From Devosiaceae bacterium (GTDB lineage: Bacteria > Pseudomonadota > Alphaproteobacteria > Rhizobiales > Devosiaceae): a DNA stretch of 33,738 bases. Made by a program: the position numbers and the translations under genes. Position 1 is the stretch's first letter. Every line of letters begins with the position of its first letter. The notes under the pieces are model-generated. The model was given only the letters and a program-made list of their open reading frames with translations. It did no database searches and was not told the origin of the DNA. The stretch is taken from the NCBI GenBank assembly GCA_021648585.1, contig JAKISM010000007.1, positions 1-33,738 of the forward strand, written 5' to 3'. Below are positions 14,539-22,354 of this stretch, one piece after another.

Positions 14539-15654
14539 ATGAAAGTTAATATTGAACGCAATCATCTTCTAAAATCCCTCTCTCATGTTCATCGTGTTGT
14601 TGAGAAAAGAAACACCTATCCTATTTTGGCTAATGTGCTAATTAGAGCCGATGATAAAAATGTTGAACTACGTGCAACGGATCTTGATATTGAGGTAAGT
14701 GAGCATATTTCTGCAATGATAATTGAGCAGGGATCAACTACAGTCCCCGCTCATACATTTTATGAAATTATTCGTAAATTAAATGATGGCTCAGAAGTTG
14801 AGTTAGAAGTTGTTGATGGGCAAATGTCAATAAGTTCGGGACGCTCAAAATTTAGTCTTGCGGTTCTTAATTCTGATAGTTTTCCAAATCTAAAAGCAGA
14901 AGAATTTGAGCATGAATTTACAATGAAAGCCAAAGATTTACGTGAATTAATTGAGCGCACGCAATTTGCTATTTCTAATGAAGAAACCCGATATTATCTA
15001 AATGGTATTTATATGCACACCCTTTCATCTGGGGGAGAAGAAATTTTGCGGGCGGTTGCAACTGATGGTCATAGAATGGCTCGTGCAGAAATAGCAGCAC
15101 CTAGCGGCTCATCTGGCATGGCTGGAATTATTGTGCCACGAAAAACTGTAAGCGAATTACAAAAATTGCTTGATGGATCAAGTGAGCAAGTCAAAATTCA
15201 AGTTTCAAATAGTAAAATATGTTTTTCTATTGATAATGTGGTTTTATTATCAAAATTAATCGAAGGCACGTTCCCTGATTATGATCGTGTAACGCCAAAA
15301 GATAATGATAAAAAAATGTTGGTTAGCCGGAACGATTTTGCTAGCGCTGTTGATAGGGTTTCAACTATTGCCTCTGATCGGGGCGGCCGAGCGGTTAAGC
15401 TAATTGTAAATCAAGGGCAGCTTGAACTTATTGTTACTAATCCCGATCATGGCACAGCTAATGAACAGCTTGGGGTTGAGTTTAGTGATGAGGGTTTTGA
15501 AATTGGCTTTAACGCTCGCTATTTATTAGATATCATTACGCAAATTCGCTCAGAAAATATTATTTTTATGTTTAATGATTCTGGCTCACCCACCCTAGTT
15601 CTTGAAGAAGATAATGATAGTGCTCTTTATGTTTTGATGCCTATGCGTGTGTAA
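14539..15654 (+). CDS. dnaN: DNA polymerase III sliding clamp, beta subunit DnaN
   Basis: DnaN is the ring-shaped clamp that holds polymerase III on DNA and recruits many repair and replication proteins. The 371-aa length is normal for the three-domain clamp. Family motifs are present: the N-terminal MKVNIERNHLLKSLSHVHRVVEKRNTYPILANVLI, ATDLDIEV, RAVATDGHRMA at about 176-186, and the C-terminal LVLEEDNDSALYVLMPMRV that lines the partner-binding groove. It lies 87 bases after dnaA and 2 bases before recF, giving the classic dnaA-dnaN-recF order. The ribosome site is weak (TGAG). I could not pick out a clear separate promoter in the spacer. Confidence 0.97.
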   Translation: MKVNIERNHLLKSLSHVHRVVEKRNTYPILANVLIRADDKNVELRATDLDIEVSEHISAMIIEQGSTTVPAHTFYEIIRKLNDGSEVELEVVDGQMSISSGRSKFSLAVLNSDSFPNLKAEEFEHEFTMKAKDLRELIERTQFAISNEETRYYLNGIYMHTLSSGGEEILRAVATDGHRMARAEIAAPSGSSGMAGIIVPRKTVSELQKLLDGSSEQVKIQVSNSKICFSIDNVVLLSKLIEGTFPDYDRVTPKDNDKKMLVSRNDFASAVDRVSTIASDRGGRAVKLIVNQGQLELIVTNPDHGTANEQLGVEFSDEGFEIGFNARYLLDIITQIRSENIIFMFNDSGSPTLVLEEDNDSALYVLMPMRV

Positions 15655-15656
15655 TC

Positions 15657-16796
15657 ATGTGTTTTCCCACACGATATATTTCACGTGTGCGCCTAACTAA
15701 TTTTCGCAATTTTGCAAATGCTGCGCTTGATTGTGATCAGCGTCATATTGTGCTTTGCGGGGCAAATGGCTCTGGAAAAACCAATTTTTTAGAGGCTATT
15801 TCGCTGTTTAGTGCAGGGCGTGGTCTAAGACGTGCGCCATTTTCTAATATGCTAAAAAATGATTTGCACATAAATGATAATAATGACTGGGCTATCGCTA
15901 TTTCGCTTGATACTCAAAATGGGCCTATTGATATGGGTACGGGCTCATTTGGCAAACAAGATGGGCGTATTGCTCGTATAAATGGTGTTAATGCAAAATC
16001 CATTATAGATATGAGTGAATATATTAGATTATTATGGCTTAGCCCTGATATGGATAGTATATTTCGTGGTTCTGCCTCTGAAAGGCGCAGGTTTTTTGAT
16101 AGGTTAGTATCAACATTAATTCCTGATCATAATAGCACTTTAAATTTTTATGAAAAAGCTGTGCGCTCACGCAATAAATTACTTGAAAATGGTGCGGATG
16201 AGGCTTGGCTTGATGCTGTTGAAGCGCAAATGGCGCAATATGCGGGGGCGATTTATTTCTCTCGAATTGATTGTTTAGGGCATTTGCAACTGCTGTTAGA
16301 TGAAAATATTGACCAATTAGCTTTTCCAAATAGTCATTTAGCGCTTAGTGCTTTATTTGAAGATGGCCATGAGCCAAATTCTTCAAGTGCTTTGGAGTTT
16401 GAATTAATTAAATATTGGAAGAATTCAAGAAATATTGATCGTGCAGCTAAGCGCACATTGCTTGGCCCGCACCGGGTAGATTTTTTGGTAACTCATAAAC
16501 AAAAATCAATGCCAGCGGCGCTTTGCTCAACAGGCGAGCAAAAAGCCTTGCTTATTGGCTTAGTGCTTTCTCATGCAAGATTGGTGAAAAAAATGACAGG
16601 CATTACGCCAATTTTATTGCTTGATGAAATTGGGGCGCATCTTGATATAAAAAGACGTGAAGCATTGTTTTTAAGCTTAGATGAGCTTGAAACGCAATGC
16701 TTTATGAGTGGCACTGATAAGATATTTTTTTCAGCACTTGGCAAAAAAGCTATGCATCTAAAAATAGATGATGGGCAAATAATTGTTGAGGATTAA
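15657..16796 (+). CDS. recF: DNA replication/repair ATPase RecF
   Basis: RecF, with RecO and RecR, loads RecA at single-strand gaps. It is an SMC-like ABC ATPase without long coiled coils. Walker A is GANGSGKT (residues 35-42), preceded by the conserved RLTNFRNF. The ABC signature region is STGEQKALLIGLVLSHARL and Walker B is ILLLDEIGAHLD. The 379-aa length fits. ATG 15657 follows the dnaN stop by 2 bases, indicating coupled translation. Its TAA stop (16794-16796) shares the tetranucleotide TTAA with the stop of the convergent aldo-keto reductase gene. gyrB, often the next gene in this cluster, is about 9 kb away on the opposite strand. Confidence 0.96.
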   Translation: MCFPTRYISRVRLTNFRNFANAALDCDQRHIVLCGANGSGKTNFLEAISLFSAGRGLRRAPFSNMLKNDLHINDNNDWAIAISLDTQNGPIDMGTGSFGKQDGRIARINGVNAKSIIDMSEYIRLLWLSPDMDSIFRGSASERRRFFDRLVSTLIPDHNSTLNFYEKAVRSRNKLLENGADEAWLDAVEAQMAQYAGAIYFSRIDCLGHLQLLLDENIDQLAFPNSHLALSALFEDGHEPNSSSALEFELIKYWKNSRNIDRAAKRTLLGPHRVDFLVTHKQKSMPAALCSTGEQKALLIGLVLSHARLVKKMTGITPILLLDEIGAHLDIKRREALFLSLDELETQCFMSGTDKIFFSALGKKAMHLKIDDGQIIVED

Positions 16797-17830
16797 TAAG
16801 TTCTTGGATATCTCCGATGAATTTGCTCAATAGAATTAATAATCTCATCGCTCAATTTAATATCAATACTGGCGATATTAGTTTTAAGTTGCTCGATTGT
16901 TGTTGCGCCAATTATTACTGAATTCATAAATGGTTTTGTTAGGCAGTAGGCAAGTGCCATTTGGTTGGGGTCAATATTATTATCCTTTGCTAAATTAACA
17001 TAGGCACGAACGGCTGGTTCAGTATATTCATTTAAGCGCCAAAAATCACCCGAGATATCGCCACGTGAGCCTTTTGGACAAGCGCCATCAAGATATTTTC
17101 CGCTTAAAATTCCAGAAGCTAATGGCGACCAAGCTAATAGGCCAACATTTTCTCGATGGCTTAATTCGGCTAAATCTAAATCATAATTTCGTTGCAATAA
17201 TGAATATTCATTTTGTATGCTTACAAAGCGTGCTAAATTATGTTTTGTAGCTAGTTCTAGATATTTAGCAGTGCCCCAACAAGTTTCATTTGAAAGCCCA
17301 ATAGTGCGGATTTTACCCTCTTTAATTAAGTCATTAAGGGTTTCAAGATTTGCGTGCATTTCTTCAATGACCTTGCCCTTATCTTGCTTTGATGGATCAT
17401 AATCCCATGAATTGTGAAAGTGATAAGCCCCTCGATTTGGCCAATGAAGCTGATAGAGATCGACATAATCTGTTTGCAAGCGTTTTAGGCTTCCCTCAAG
17501 CGCTAGGCGAATATTTTTTGGAGTAATTGGCGCGCCATTTCGAACATAATCAAAGCCCGCTCCAGTAATTTTAGTTGCCAAAATCCATTTATCACGTTGC
17601 CCAGTTTTTTTGAACCATGTGCCAATATATTTTTCTGTAAGCCCTTGTGTTTCTTGTTTTGGTGGCACAGCGTAAAGCTCGGCCGTATCCATAAAATTAA
17701 TATCTTTTTCAAGCGCTAATTCTATTTGCTCGTGTGCATCTTGTTCAGAATTTTGCTCGCCCCAAGTCATAGTACCAAGACAAATTTTTGACACCATAAT
17801 GTCGGAACTACCAAGCGCTTTGAATTTCAT
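16793..17830 (-). CDS. Tas-like NADP(H)-dependent aldo-keto reductase
   Basis: A cytoplasmic (beta/alpha)8-barrel oxidoreductase close to E. coli Tas. The start MKFKALGSSDIMVSKICLGTMTWGEQN is characteristic. Catalytic Asp/Tyr lie in NFMDTAELYAVPP, the Lys in ILATKITG and the His in LYQLHWPNRG. The chosen ATG (17830) has GGAG 8 bases upstream on the minus strand and gives 345 aa, essentially the Tas length. An in-frame start at 17884 would add 18 residues (beginning YDNKVEILFHTY) that are encoded by the left end of the inverted-repeat element at 17857-18017 and its flank, so it should not be used. The natural substrate is unknown. Confidence 0.93.
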   Translation of the reverse strand: MKFKALGSSDIMVSKICLGTMTWGEQNSEQDAHEQIELALEKDINFMDTAELYAVPPKQETQGLTEKYIGTWFKKTGQRDKWILATKITGAGFDYVRNGAPITPKNIRLALEGSLKRLQTDYVDLYQLHWPNRGAYHFHNSWDYDPSKQDKGKVIEEMHANLETLNDLIKEGKIRTIGLSNETCWGTAKYLELATKHNLARFVSIQNEYSLLQRNYDLDLAELSHRENVGLLAWSPLASGILSGKYLDGACPKGSRGDISGDFWRLNEYTEPAVRAYVNLAKDNNIDPNQMALAYCLTKPFMNSVIIGATTIEQLKTNIASIDIKLSDEIINSIEQIHRRYPRTY

Positions 17831-17856
17831 GTTATTTTCTCCAAAATATGTGTGAA

Positions 17857-18017
17857 ATAGTATTTCCACTTTATTATCGTACATTTATTGTGGCATAAAT
17901 TGGTTCTTTTTTATCAGAAATTTCTTGCGGTAGGAGTAACTACCCCTACGAAATTTTGATAAAAATCACGCAATTTTTACTCACAATAAATGCACGATAA
18001 TAAAGTGGAAATACTAT
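17857..18017. mobile_element. MITE-like element, 161 bp with 36-bp terminal inverted repeats
   Basis: The left repeat (17857-17892) begins ATAGTATTTCCACTTTATT and continues through TATCGT-A-CATTTATTGTG. The right repeat (17982-18017) is its reverse complement with one mismatch in 36. The interior is also self-complementary: TTTTTATCAGAAATTTC (17908-17924) against GAAATTTTGATAAAAA (17950-17965), capped by GGTAG-GAGTAA-CTACC. The whole element could fold as one long hairpin. Ends can be read as TA|GTATTTCCAC...GTGGAAATAC|TA, compatible with a TA target. No coding capacity. It separates the divergent aldo-keto reductase and CAP lipoprotein genes and so occupies their promoter region. Confidence 0.85.
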
Positions 18018-18078
18018 AAATAAAAATATATGATATAAACCTATTTAAGTTTCTTCAAGTCACAAAAGGAAATAACCT

Positions 18079-18546
18079 ATGCGTTTGCTAATTGTTACAG
18101 CTTTTTTAGTCTTTCTTGGTGCCTGCTCTCCCACAATTCCACTTTCCCCCGGTCTTAGCGATAGAATGGATGTTGCAGGGGCGCAGTTAAATCGCTCTGA
18201 TTCTATTGCCATCATTAATCACCTAAGAACAACAAAAGGTGTGGCACGTCTTTCTCTTGATGCTGATCTTAATGAAAAAGCGCAAAAATTAGCTAATCAA
18301 TATGCTGCAACTGGTGTTAGTCCTAAAAAACCAAAAGGGATTGCGCAAATTCGAACAAGTGCAGGATATGTAAATTTTGCGCAAACATTTTCAGGGTGGC
18401 GCAATGAGAAAGTGTCTGAAAAAGTACTAATTGATGCTAATTATAGCAGGGCTGGTATTGGAGTTGCTTATGTAGCTAATTCAAAAAGTGGTACTTATTG
18501 GGTGTTATTATTGGCAAGCGGTTCAACGATAGCTGTTGCGCAATGA
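18079..18546 (+). CDS. CAP (SCP/YkwD-like) domain lipoprotein
   Basis: An envelope lipoprotein. The signal sequence MRLLIVTAFLVFLGAC ends in a lipobox with Cys16 as the lipidation site. The mature part is a short CAP domain: IINHLRTTKGVARLSLDADLNEKAQKLANQYAATG matches the first helices, where CAP proteins have xxHNxxR then LxxdxxLxxaAxxhA. The end, AGIGVAYVANSKSGTYWVLLLAS, matches the final strands. The canonical CAP histidines are not obvious, so enzymatic activity is doubtful. At 155 aa it is a minimal CAP protein. The ATG is preceded by AAAGGAAAT. It is followed after 1 base by the TusA-like gene, so the two are co-transcribed. The element at 17857-18017 ends about 60 bases upstream. Confidence 0.85.
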   Translation: MRLLIVTAFLVFLGACSPTIPLSPGLSDRMDVAGAQLNRSDSIAIINHLRTTKGVARLSLDADLNEKAQKLANQYAATGVSPKKPKGIAQIRTSAGYVNFAQTFSGWRNEKVSEKVLIDANYSRAGIGVAYVANSKSGTYWVLLLASGSTIAVAQ

Positions 18547-18547
18547 T

Positions 18548-18763
18548 ATGGATATTATTGAAACATGTGGCTATAAATGCCCAATTCCTGTTCTCAAGCT
18601 AGAGAAATATTTAGCCAATAAAACTAAGCCAATAGAGGTGAAACTATTGGCTGATGATGGGTTAGCAATTATTGATATTCCGCTATTTTGCAATAAAAAT
18701 GGATATGTCTGTCAAGTTATCAAGCAACAAGAGAATGTTGTTTTTTTGATAAAAAGCCAATAA
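18548..18763 (+). CDS. TusA-family sulfurtransferase-like protein
   Basis: A small (71 aa) sulfur-carrier fold protein. The family motif CPxP is present as CGYKCPIPVLK with Cys11 as the likely persulfide carrier, followed by the usual beta-alpha-beta pattern (IEVKLLADDGLAIIDIPLFCNKNGY). In E. coli TusA passes sulfur for tRNA thiolation and molybdenum cofactor supply; which pathway this one serves is not shown. ATG 18548 begins 1 base after the CAP gene stop. It converges on the carboxypeptidase gene (13-base gap). Confidence 0.9.
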   Translation: MDIIETCGYKCPIPVLKLEKYLANKTKPIEVKLLADDGLAIIDIPLFCNKNGYVCQVIKQQENVVFLIKSQ

Positions 18764-18776
18764 TTTAGCGGGCAAT

Positions 18777-19829
18777 TTAGTGGGTGATTTGGCGGTTTAT
18801 GCGGGGCTTTGGAATTGGGGCACTTTTTATTTTCCCCAATGATGTTATTTTTATTGTGGTAGTAATAACTCTATCATTTAGGAAGCTTGGTTGAGAATTA
18901 AGACCAAAGGGAAATTCCTTCTCTTGATTAATTACATAATTTCTATTTTGAGAATTACATATAAGTGGTCGCATATTTTTTGCTGTTTGACTAAATTCAT
19001 TGGCAATATTTGTAATAATTTTATTTGTACTACTAAGCTCGCCAGAAAATCCTTTTAGCAATAATTGCGCTGCCATTTCATTGCGCTCCCTTTCAGAAGA
19101 AGCACCAAGAACTATCGCCATTAATGATTTATCATCTCTTTTTGCGGTTGCAATAATATTATAGCCAGCGGCACAAATGAACCCTGTTTTCATGCCATTT
19201 GTCCCCCATAGGTTTATAAGTAACCTATTGTAACTTTGCATGATTGTTTCACCCAATTTTATCTCATAAGTTGCAAATATTGAGTTATATTGCGGGTATT
19301 TAGCACGAATGGACAGGGCTAAAATAGCCAAATCACGTGCTGTTGTGATTTGTAACTGACTGTGCAAGCCATTTGGATTGGTAAAATTAGTGCCGCTCAT
19401 ACCAAGTTTTTTTGCTGTTTCATTCATTTTTATAATAAAGGCAGCTTGGTTGCCAGAAATTGTTTCCGCGAGTGCAATGGCTACATCATTTGCAGATTTT
19501 ACATTAACTAAATATAGTGCGTCTTTAAGTGTAATTGCATTGTTGGCTGGTAAAGGACTTCTACTTGGCGGGGCTTTTTTTGCTTGTGCTGAAATAATAA
19601 CCGGCGTTGATAGTGTAAGTCTGCCATTTTCTATTGCCTCAAATGCAATGTAAAGTGTCATTAGCTTAGTTAAAGATGCAGGATACCATGCAATTCCTGC
19701 ATTTTTTTCATAAAGCACTTTGCCAGTTCGCATATCTAATAATAATTGTGGTTGCGCTAATATTGGCTGTGAAAATGCCAATAAAAGAAAACTAAAAAAC
19801 ATGAGAATAGAATTTTTTAGGGTTCGCAT
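18777..19829 (-). CDS. D-alanyl-D-alanine carboxypeptidase (PBP5/DacF-like)
   Basis: A periplasmic penicillin-binding protein that trims the terminal D-Ala from peptidoglycan stem peptides. A signal peptide covers about 1-25 (FFSFLLLAFSQPILA|QPQ). The three active-site motifs of the SxxK serine peptidases are in order: Ser52-Leu-Thr-Lys55 (YPASLTKLM), Ser112-Ala-Asn114 (KSANDVA), and Lys214-Thr-Gly216 (GMKTGFICAAGYN). The C-terminal region after about 260 is not a clear PBP5 beta-domain and ends basic (KPRINRQITH); an amphipathic anchor is not obvious. The 350-aa length suits the DacF/DacC group. The tRNA-Leu gene lies 27 bases upstream of its start on the same strand and could be co-transcribed. 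Confidence 0.94.
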   Translation of the reverse strand: MRTLKNSILMFFSFLLLAFSQPILAQPQLLLDMRTGKVLYEKNAGIAWYPASLTKLMTLYIAFEAIENGRLTLSTPVIISAQAKKAPPSRSPLPANNAITLKDALYLVNVKSANDVAIALAETISGNQAAFIIKMNETAKKLGMSGTNFTNPNGLHSQLQITTARDLAILALSIRAKYPQYNSIFATYEIKLGETIMQSYNRLLINLWGTNGMKTGFICAAGYNIIATAKRDDKSLMAIVLGASSERERNEMAAQLLLKGFSGELSSTNKIITNIANEFSQTAKNMRPLICNSQNRNYVINQEKEFPFGLNSQPSFLNDRVITTTIKITSLGKIKSAPIPKPRINRQITH

Positions 19830-19856
19830 TTATTAAGACCCCTAAAGGAGTGATGT

Positions 19857-19941
19857 TGGTACGGGCGGTCGGAATCGAACCGACACTCTGTTAAGAACCA
19901 GATTTTGAGTCTGGCGCGTCTACCAGTTCCGCCACGCCCGC
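19857..19941 (-). tRNA. tRNA-Leu, anticodon CAA
   Basis: On the minus strand the gene begins GCGGGCGTGGCGGAACTGG. Its D-arm is followed by the anticodon stem CCAGA/TCTGG around CT-CAA-AA, giving anticodon CAA for UUG codons. A long variable arm (class II) and the T-arm TCGG-TTCGATT-CCGA follow. The acceptor stem pairs GCGGGCG with CGCCCGT (one terminal G-U), the discriminator is A73, and the 3' CCA is encoded in the genome. Confidence 0.97.
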
Positions 19942-20022
19942 AACTGAACTAAGGCGGAATATAATCATTAACATCTTTTCGTCAATCATTATTACTTCAT
20001 TGACTAGTAATTATTTGCGGTT

Positions 20023-20121
20023 ATAGCATAATCAATTAATTTTGATTATGCTATCAGGGTGCGAACAGCACCCAGCGCTTATGCGCTGCACCCGTGTAGG
20101 CCTTGCGGAGCAAGAATAGCC
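20023..20121. repeat. Cluster of strong hairpins before dedA
   Basis: A perfect 13-bp inverted repeat (ATAGCATAATCAA, 20023-20035; TTGATTATGCTAT, 20042-20054) is followed by GGGTGC-GAACA-GCACCC (20057-20073), CAGCGC-TTAT-GCGCTG (20073-20088), a second GCACCC (20088-20093) that could replace the first as partner, and CTTGC-GGA-GCAAG (20102-20114). The stretch from 20057 on is much richer in G+C than its surroundings. It could be the dedA 5' leader, a dispersed palindromic element, or both. The rest of the 19942-20170 gap shows nothing else. Confidence 0.6.
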
Positions 20122-20170
20122 GTGAACGAAATAACTAATATATCTAAAAGAACATTTTTGGAGAAATATA

Positions 20171-20752
20171 TTGTTACGAAAATTATATGATTGGACGATG
20201 TCATTAGCTAAATCAAAACAAGCCCCTGTAGCACTTGGGGCAGTTAGTTTTACAGAGAGCTCGTTTTTCCCTATTCCTCCCGATATTTTATTAATCCCGA
20301 TGGTTGTCGCTAAACCAAAAAATTGGTTTTGGTATGCTGGCCTATGCACCATAATGTCGGTGCTTGGGGCGTTAGTTGGCTATTTTATTGGATATGCGTT
20401 GTTTCAAACTATTGGTCAGCCAATTTTAGATTTTTATGGCGCTGAACATTCATTTGATAGATTTGTTGCGTGGTATGATCAATGGGGTGGTTGGGGCATA
20501 TTTCTTGGGGCGGTTACTCCCTTTCCATATAAAGTTTTAACAATTTTTTCTGGTACAGTGGGTTTTGACCTTATTACCTTCATAATTGTATCGATAATTG
20601 GTCGGGCATTTAGGTTTTTCTTAGTTGCAGCGCTGCTATATAAGTTTGGTGAGCCAATTCGTATTTTTATTGAAAAGCGATTGGGGTTAATGTTTATATT
20701 ATTTTGTGCCCTATTAATTGGCGGCTTTGTAGCAGTGAAATTTATTTTTTAG
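20171..20752 (+). CDS. DedA/SNARE-associated family membrane protein (YqaA-like)
   Basis: A polytopic inner-membrane protein of the DedA superfamily, some members of which are linked to lipid-carrier flipping, envelope integrity and proton-motive force. It starts at TTG 20171 with GGAG (20160-20163) 7 bases upstream; the start MLRKLYDWTMSLAKSKQAP agrees with homologues I remember. The conserved re-entrant region FTESSFFPIPPDILLIP and the later GGWGIFLGAVTPFPYKVLTIFSG motif, with its acidic, Arg/Lys and Pro residues, are present. Hydrophobic spans lie at about 25-45, 50-80, 115-150 and 170-192. The 193-aa size matches YqaA-type DedA. It is followed after 10 bases by dsbB, forming a two-gene membrane operon. 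Confidence 0.92.
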   Translation: MLRKLYDWTMSLAKSKQAPVALGAVSFTESSFFPIPPDILLIPMVVAKPKNWFWYAGLCTIMSVLGALVGYFIGYALFQTIGQPILDFYGAEHSFDRFVAWYDQWGGWGIFLGAVTPFPYKVLTIFSGTVGFDLITFIIVSIIGRAFRFFLVAALLYKFGEPIRIFIEKRLGLMFILFCALLIGGFVAVKFIF

Positions 20753-20762
20753 GATTAGATCA

Positions 20763-21284
20763 ATGAGCGTAAATTCAGTTTCAAAGAATTCATCACGAGC
20801 CAATAGTGCTTTTATATTAGGGTTTTTTACTATTTTGGGAGCATGGGCTTTTGAATTATTAGGTGGTTATGTGCCTTGTGAGCTTTGTTTGCAGCAACGT
20901 TTGCCCTATTATATTGGCTTGCCGATTTTAGTTTTAATAATTGCTTTTTGGGATAAGATACCAACTGTTTTTCGCATAGTGCTTACTTTAATTGTTGCGG
21001 CAATTTTTGCATGGGGCGCTTATATGGGTACATTTCATGCTGGTTTTGAATGGGGGCTTTGGGAGGGACCTATATCTTGTGCAAGCCCTAGTGATGGGGC
21101 AAGTCTAAATTTTGATGCTCTTAATGATTTAAGCAATGCGCAAGTTGTGCCATGCGATAAACCACAATTTCGTATGTTTGGAATTAGCTTTGCAGGCTAT
21201 AATGCCATTATTTCAAGTATTATATTTGTGATTTTGCTTTTATCTGCAAAGGGGCAATATAATAGAATGAAAAAGAATAGTTAG
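20763..21284 (+). CDS. dsbB: Disulfide bond formation protein B (DsbB family)
   Basis: DsbB reoxidises DsbA and passes electrons to quinones in the inner membrane. Four hydrophobic spans are visible (about 16-35, 48-66, 68-90 and 138-165). The first periplasmic pair is Cys39 and Cys42 (PCELCLQQRLPYY, with the Arg typically needed for quinone use). The second pair is Cys106 (GPISCASPSDG) and Cys131 (VVPCDKPQF), in the second periplasmic loop, followed by FGISFAGYNAIIS. The 173-aa length is normal. DsbA is not in the window. It converges on the hydroxyacid dehydrogenase gene with a 3-base gap. Confidence 0.95.
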   Translation: MSVNSVSKNSSRANSAFILGFFTILGAWAFELLGGYVPCELCLQQRLPYYIGLPILVLIIAFWDKIPTVFRIVLTLIVAAIFAWGAYMGTFHAGFEWGLWEGPISCASPSDGASLNFDALNDLSNAQVVPCDKPQFRMFGISFAGYNAIISSIIFVILLLSAKGQYNRMKKNS

Positions 21285-21287
21285 GCT

Positions 21288-22319
21288 TTATCCTTCAGGC
21301 AATATACGATGTGGGGGTCTGTGCCCATCAAGAAAAGTCTTTATGTTTACAAGAACGGTTTCGCCCATTTCGATACGACCTTCAAGTGTAGCTGAGGCCA
21401 TGTGGGGCGTTAGAAGGACTTTATTATCTTTTGCTAGAGCAAGTAATTTTGGGTTTATGCCGTTCTGATGCTCAAAAACATCTAAGCCAGCACCGCTTAA
21501 ATGATTTTTTTCAATCATTTCAACTAAAGCATTTTCATCAATTAATTCTGATCGGGATACATTAATTAAAAACGCTCCCTTTTTCATTAATTTAAGGCGC
21601 TCCGAATTAATTATTTTTTCGCTCTGTTTGGTCAGTGGAATATGAAGCGATAATATATCAACTTTTTCAATTAGTTGATTAAGGGAAGCAGACCAGTTGG
21701 CATTAAGTTGTTCTTCAATTTGGCTTGGGCGGCGGGTGCGAGAATAATAGTGAATATCAAGACCAAAGGCTTTAGCTCTAGTGGCAACAGCTAGGCCAAT
21801 ACGCCCCAAACCAACAATGCCAAGAGACTTCCCCTTTAGTCGTCGCCCTAACATCCAATTTGGTGACCAGCCAGAAAATTGCTTTGTAGCGGTTAGGATT
21901 TGTGATCCTTCAACTAAACGACGTGGGATTGATAGCATAAGTGCCATTGCCATATCGGCGGTGTCCTCGCTCATGGTGCTTGGAGTATTGGTTACAACTA
22001 TTGAACGTTTTGATGCGGCGGCAATATCAATATTGTCAATTCCATTACCAAATTGGGCAATTAGTTTGATGGTTTTTGGTAATTGCTTTATCACATTTTT
22101 ATTTAGTGGATCAGTAATGGTTGATAATAAAACCGTATGGTTTTTTGCGCTCTTAATAAGTTCTTCTTCGCTTAGAGGTTTGCCATGTTGATTAAATTGC
22201 ACATTAAATAAGTCATTCATGCGCTCTTCAATTAATTCTGGTAATTTTTGTGTTACAAAAATACTTGCTTCATTTTTTAGCAATATATTTCTTCCTCTTA
22301 TTTTTACGTTAAGCTTCAC
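21288..22319 (-). CDS. D-2-hydroxyacid dehydrogenase (glyoxylate/hydroxypyruvate reductase type)
   Basis: A cytoplasmic NAD(P)H-dependent reductase that interconverts 2-oxoacids and D-2-hydroxyacids. The Rossmann loop GLGRIG is at residues 170-175. The catalytic triad is Arg256 (LINVSRSELID), Glu283 (DVFEHQNG) and His306 (LTPHMASATLEGR). The N-terminal catalytic domain has FGNGIDNIDIAAASKRSIVVTNTP. RSELID replaces the more usual RGxLVD after the Arg. The pattern is close to D-glycerate dehydrogenase/glyoxylate reductase of Rhizobiales. The cofactor cannot be fixed by eye; the ARTRRPS region after the second strand (YYSRTRRPS) favours NADP. It is divergent from the SH3 protein with only 35 bases between starts. 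Confidence 0.92.
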   Translation of the reverse strand: MKLNVKIRGRNILLKNEASIFVTQKLPELIEERMNDLFNVQFNQHGKPLSEEELIKSAKNHTVLLSTITDPLNKNVIKQLPKTIKLIAQFGNGIDNIDIAAASKRSIVVTNTPSTMSEDTADMAMALMLSIPRRLVEGSQILTATKQFSGWSPNWMLGRRLKGKSLGIVGLGRIGLAVATRAKAFGLDIHYYSRTRRPSQIEEQLNANWSASLNQLIEKVDILSLHIPLTKQSEKIINSERLKLMKKGAFLINVSRSELIDENALVEMIEKNHLSGAGLDVFEHQNGINPKLLALAKDNKVLLTPHMASATLEGRIEMGETVLVNIKTFLDGHRPPHRILPEG

Positions 22320-22354
22320 ATTCTAGAGTAGTTTATAAAAAAGGAACAGCCTTT

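Noticed and set aside
20032..20352. 106-residue reverse-strand frame across the hairpin cluster and dedA
   Set aside because: It is antisense to the clear DedA gene and covers palindromic DNA; no family features.
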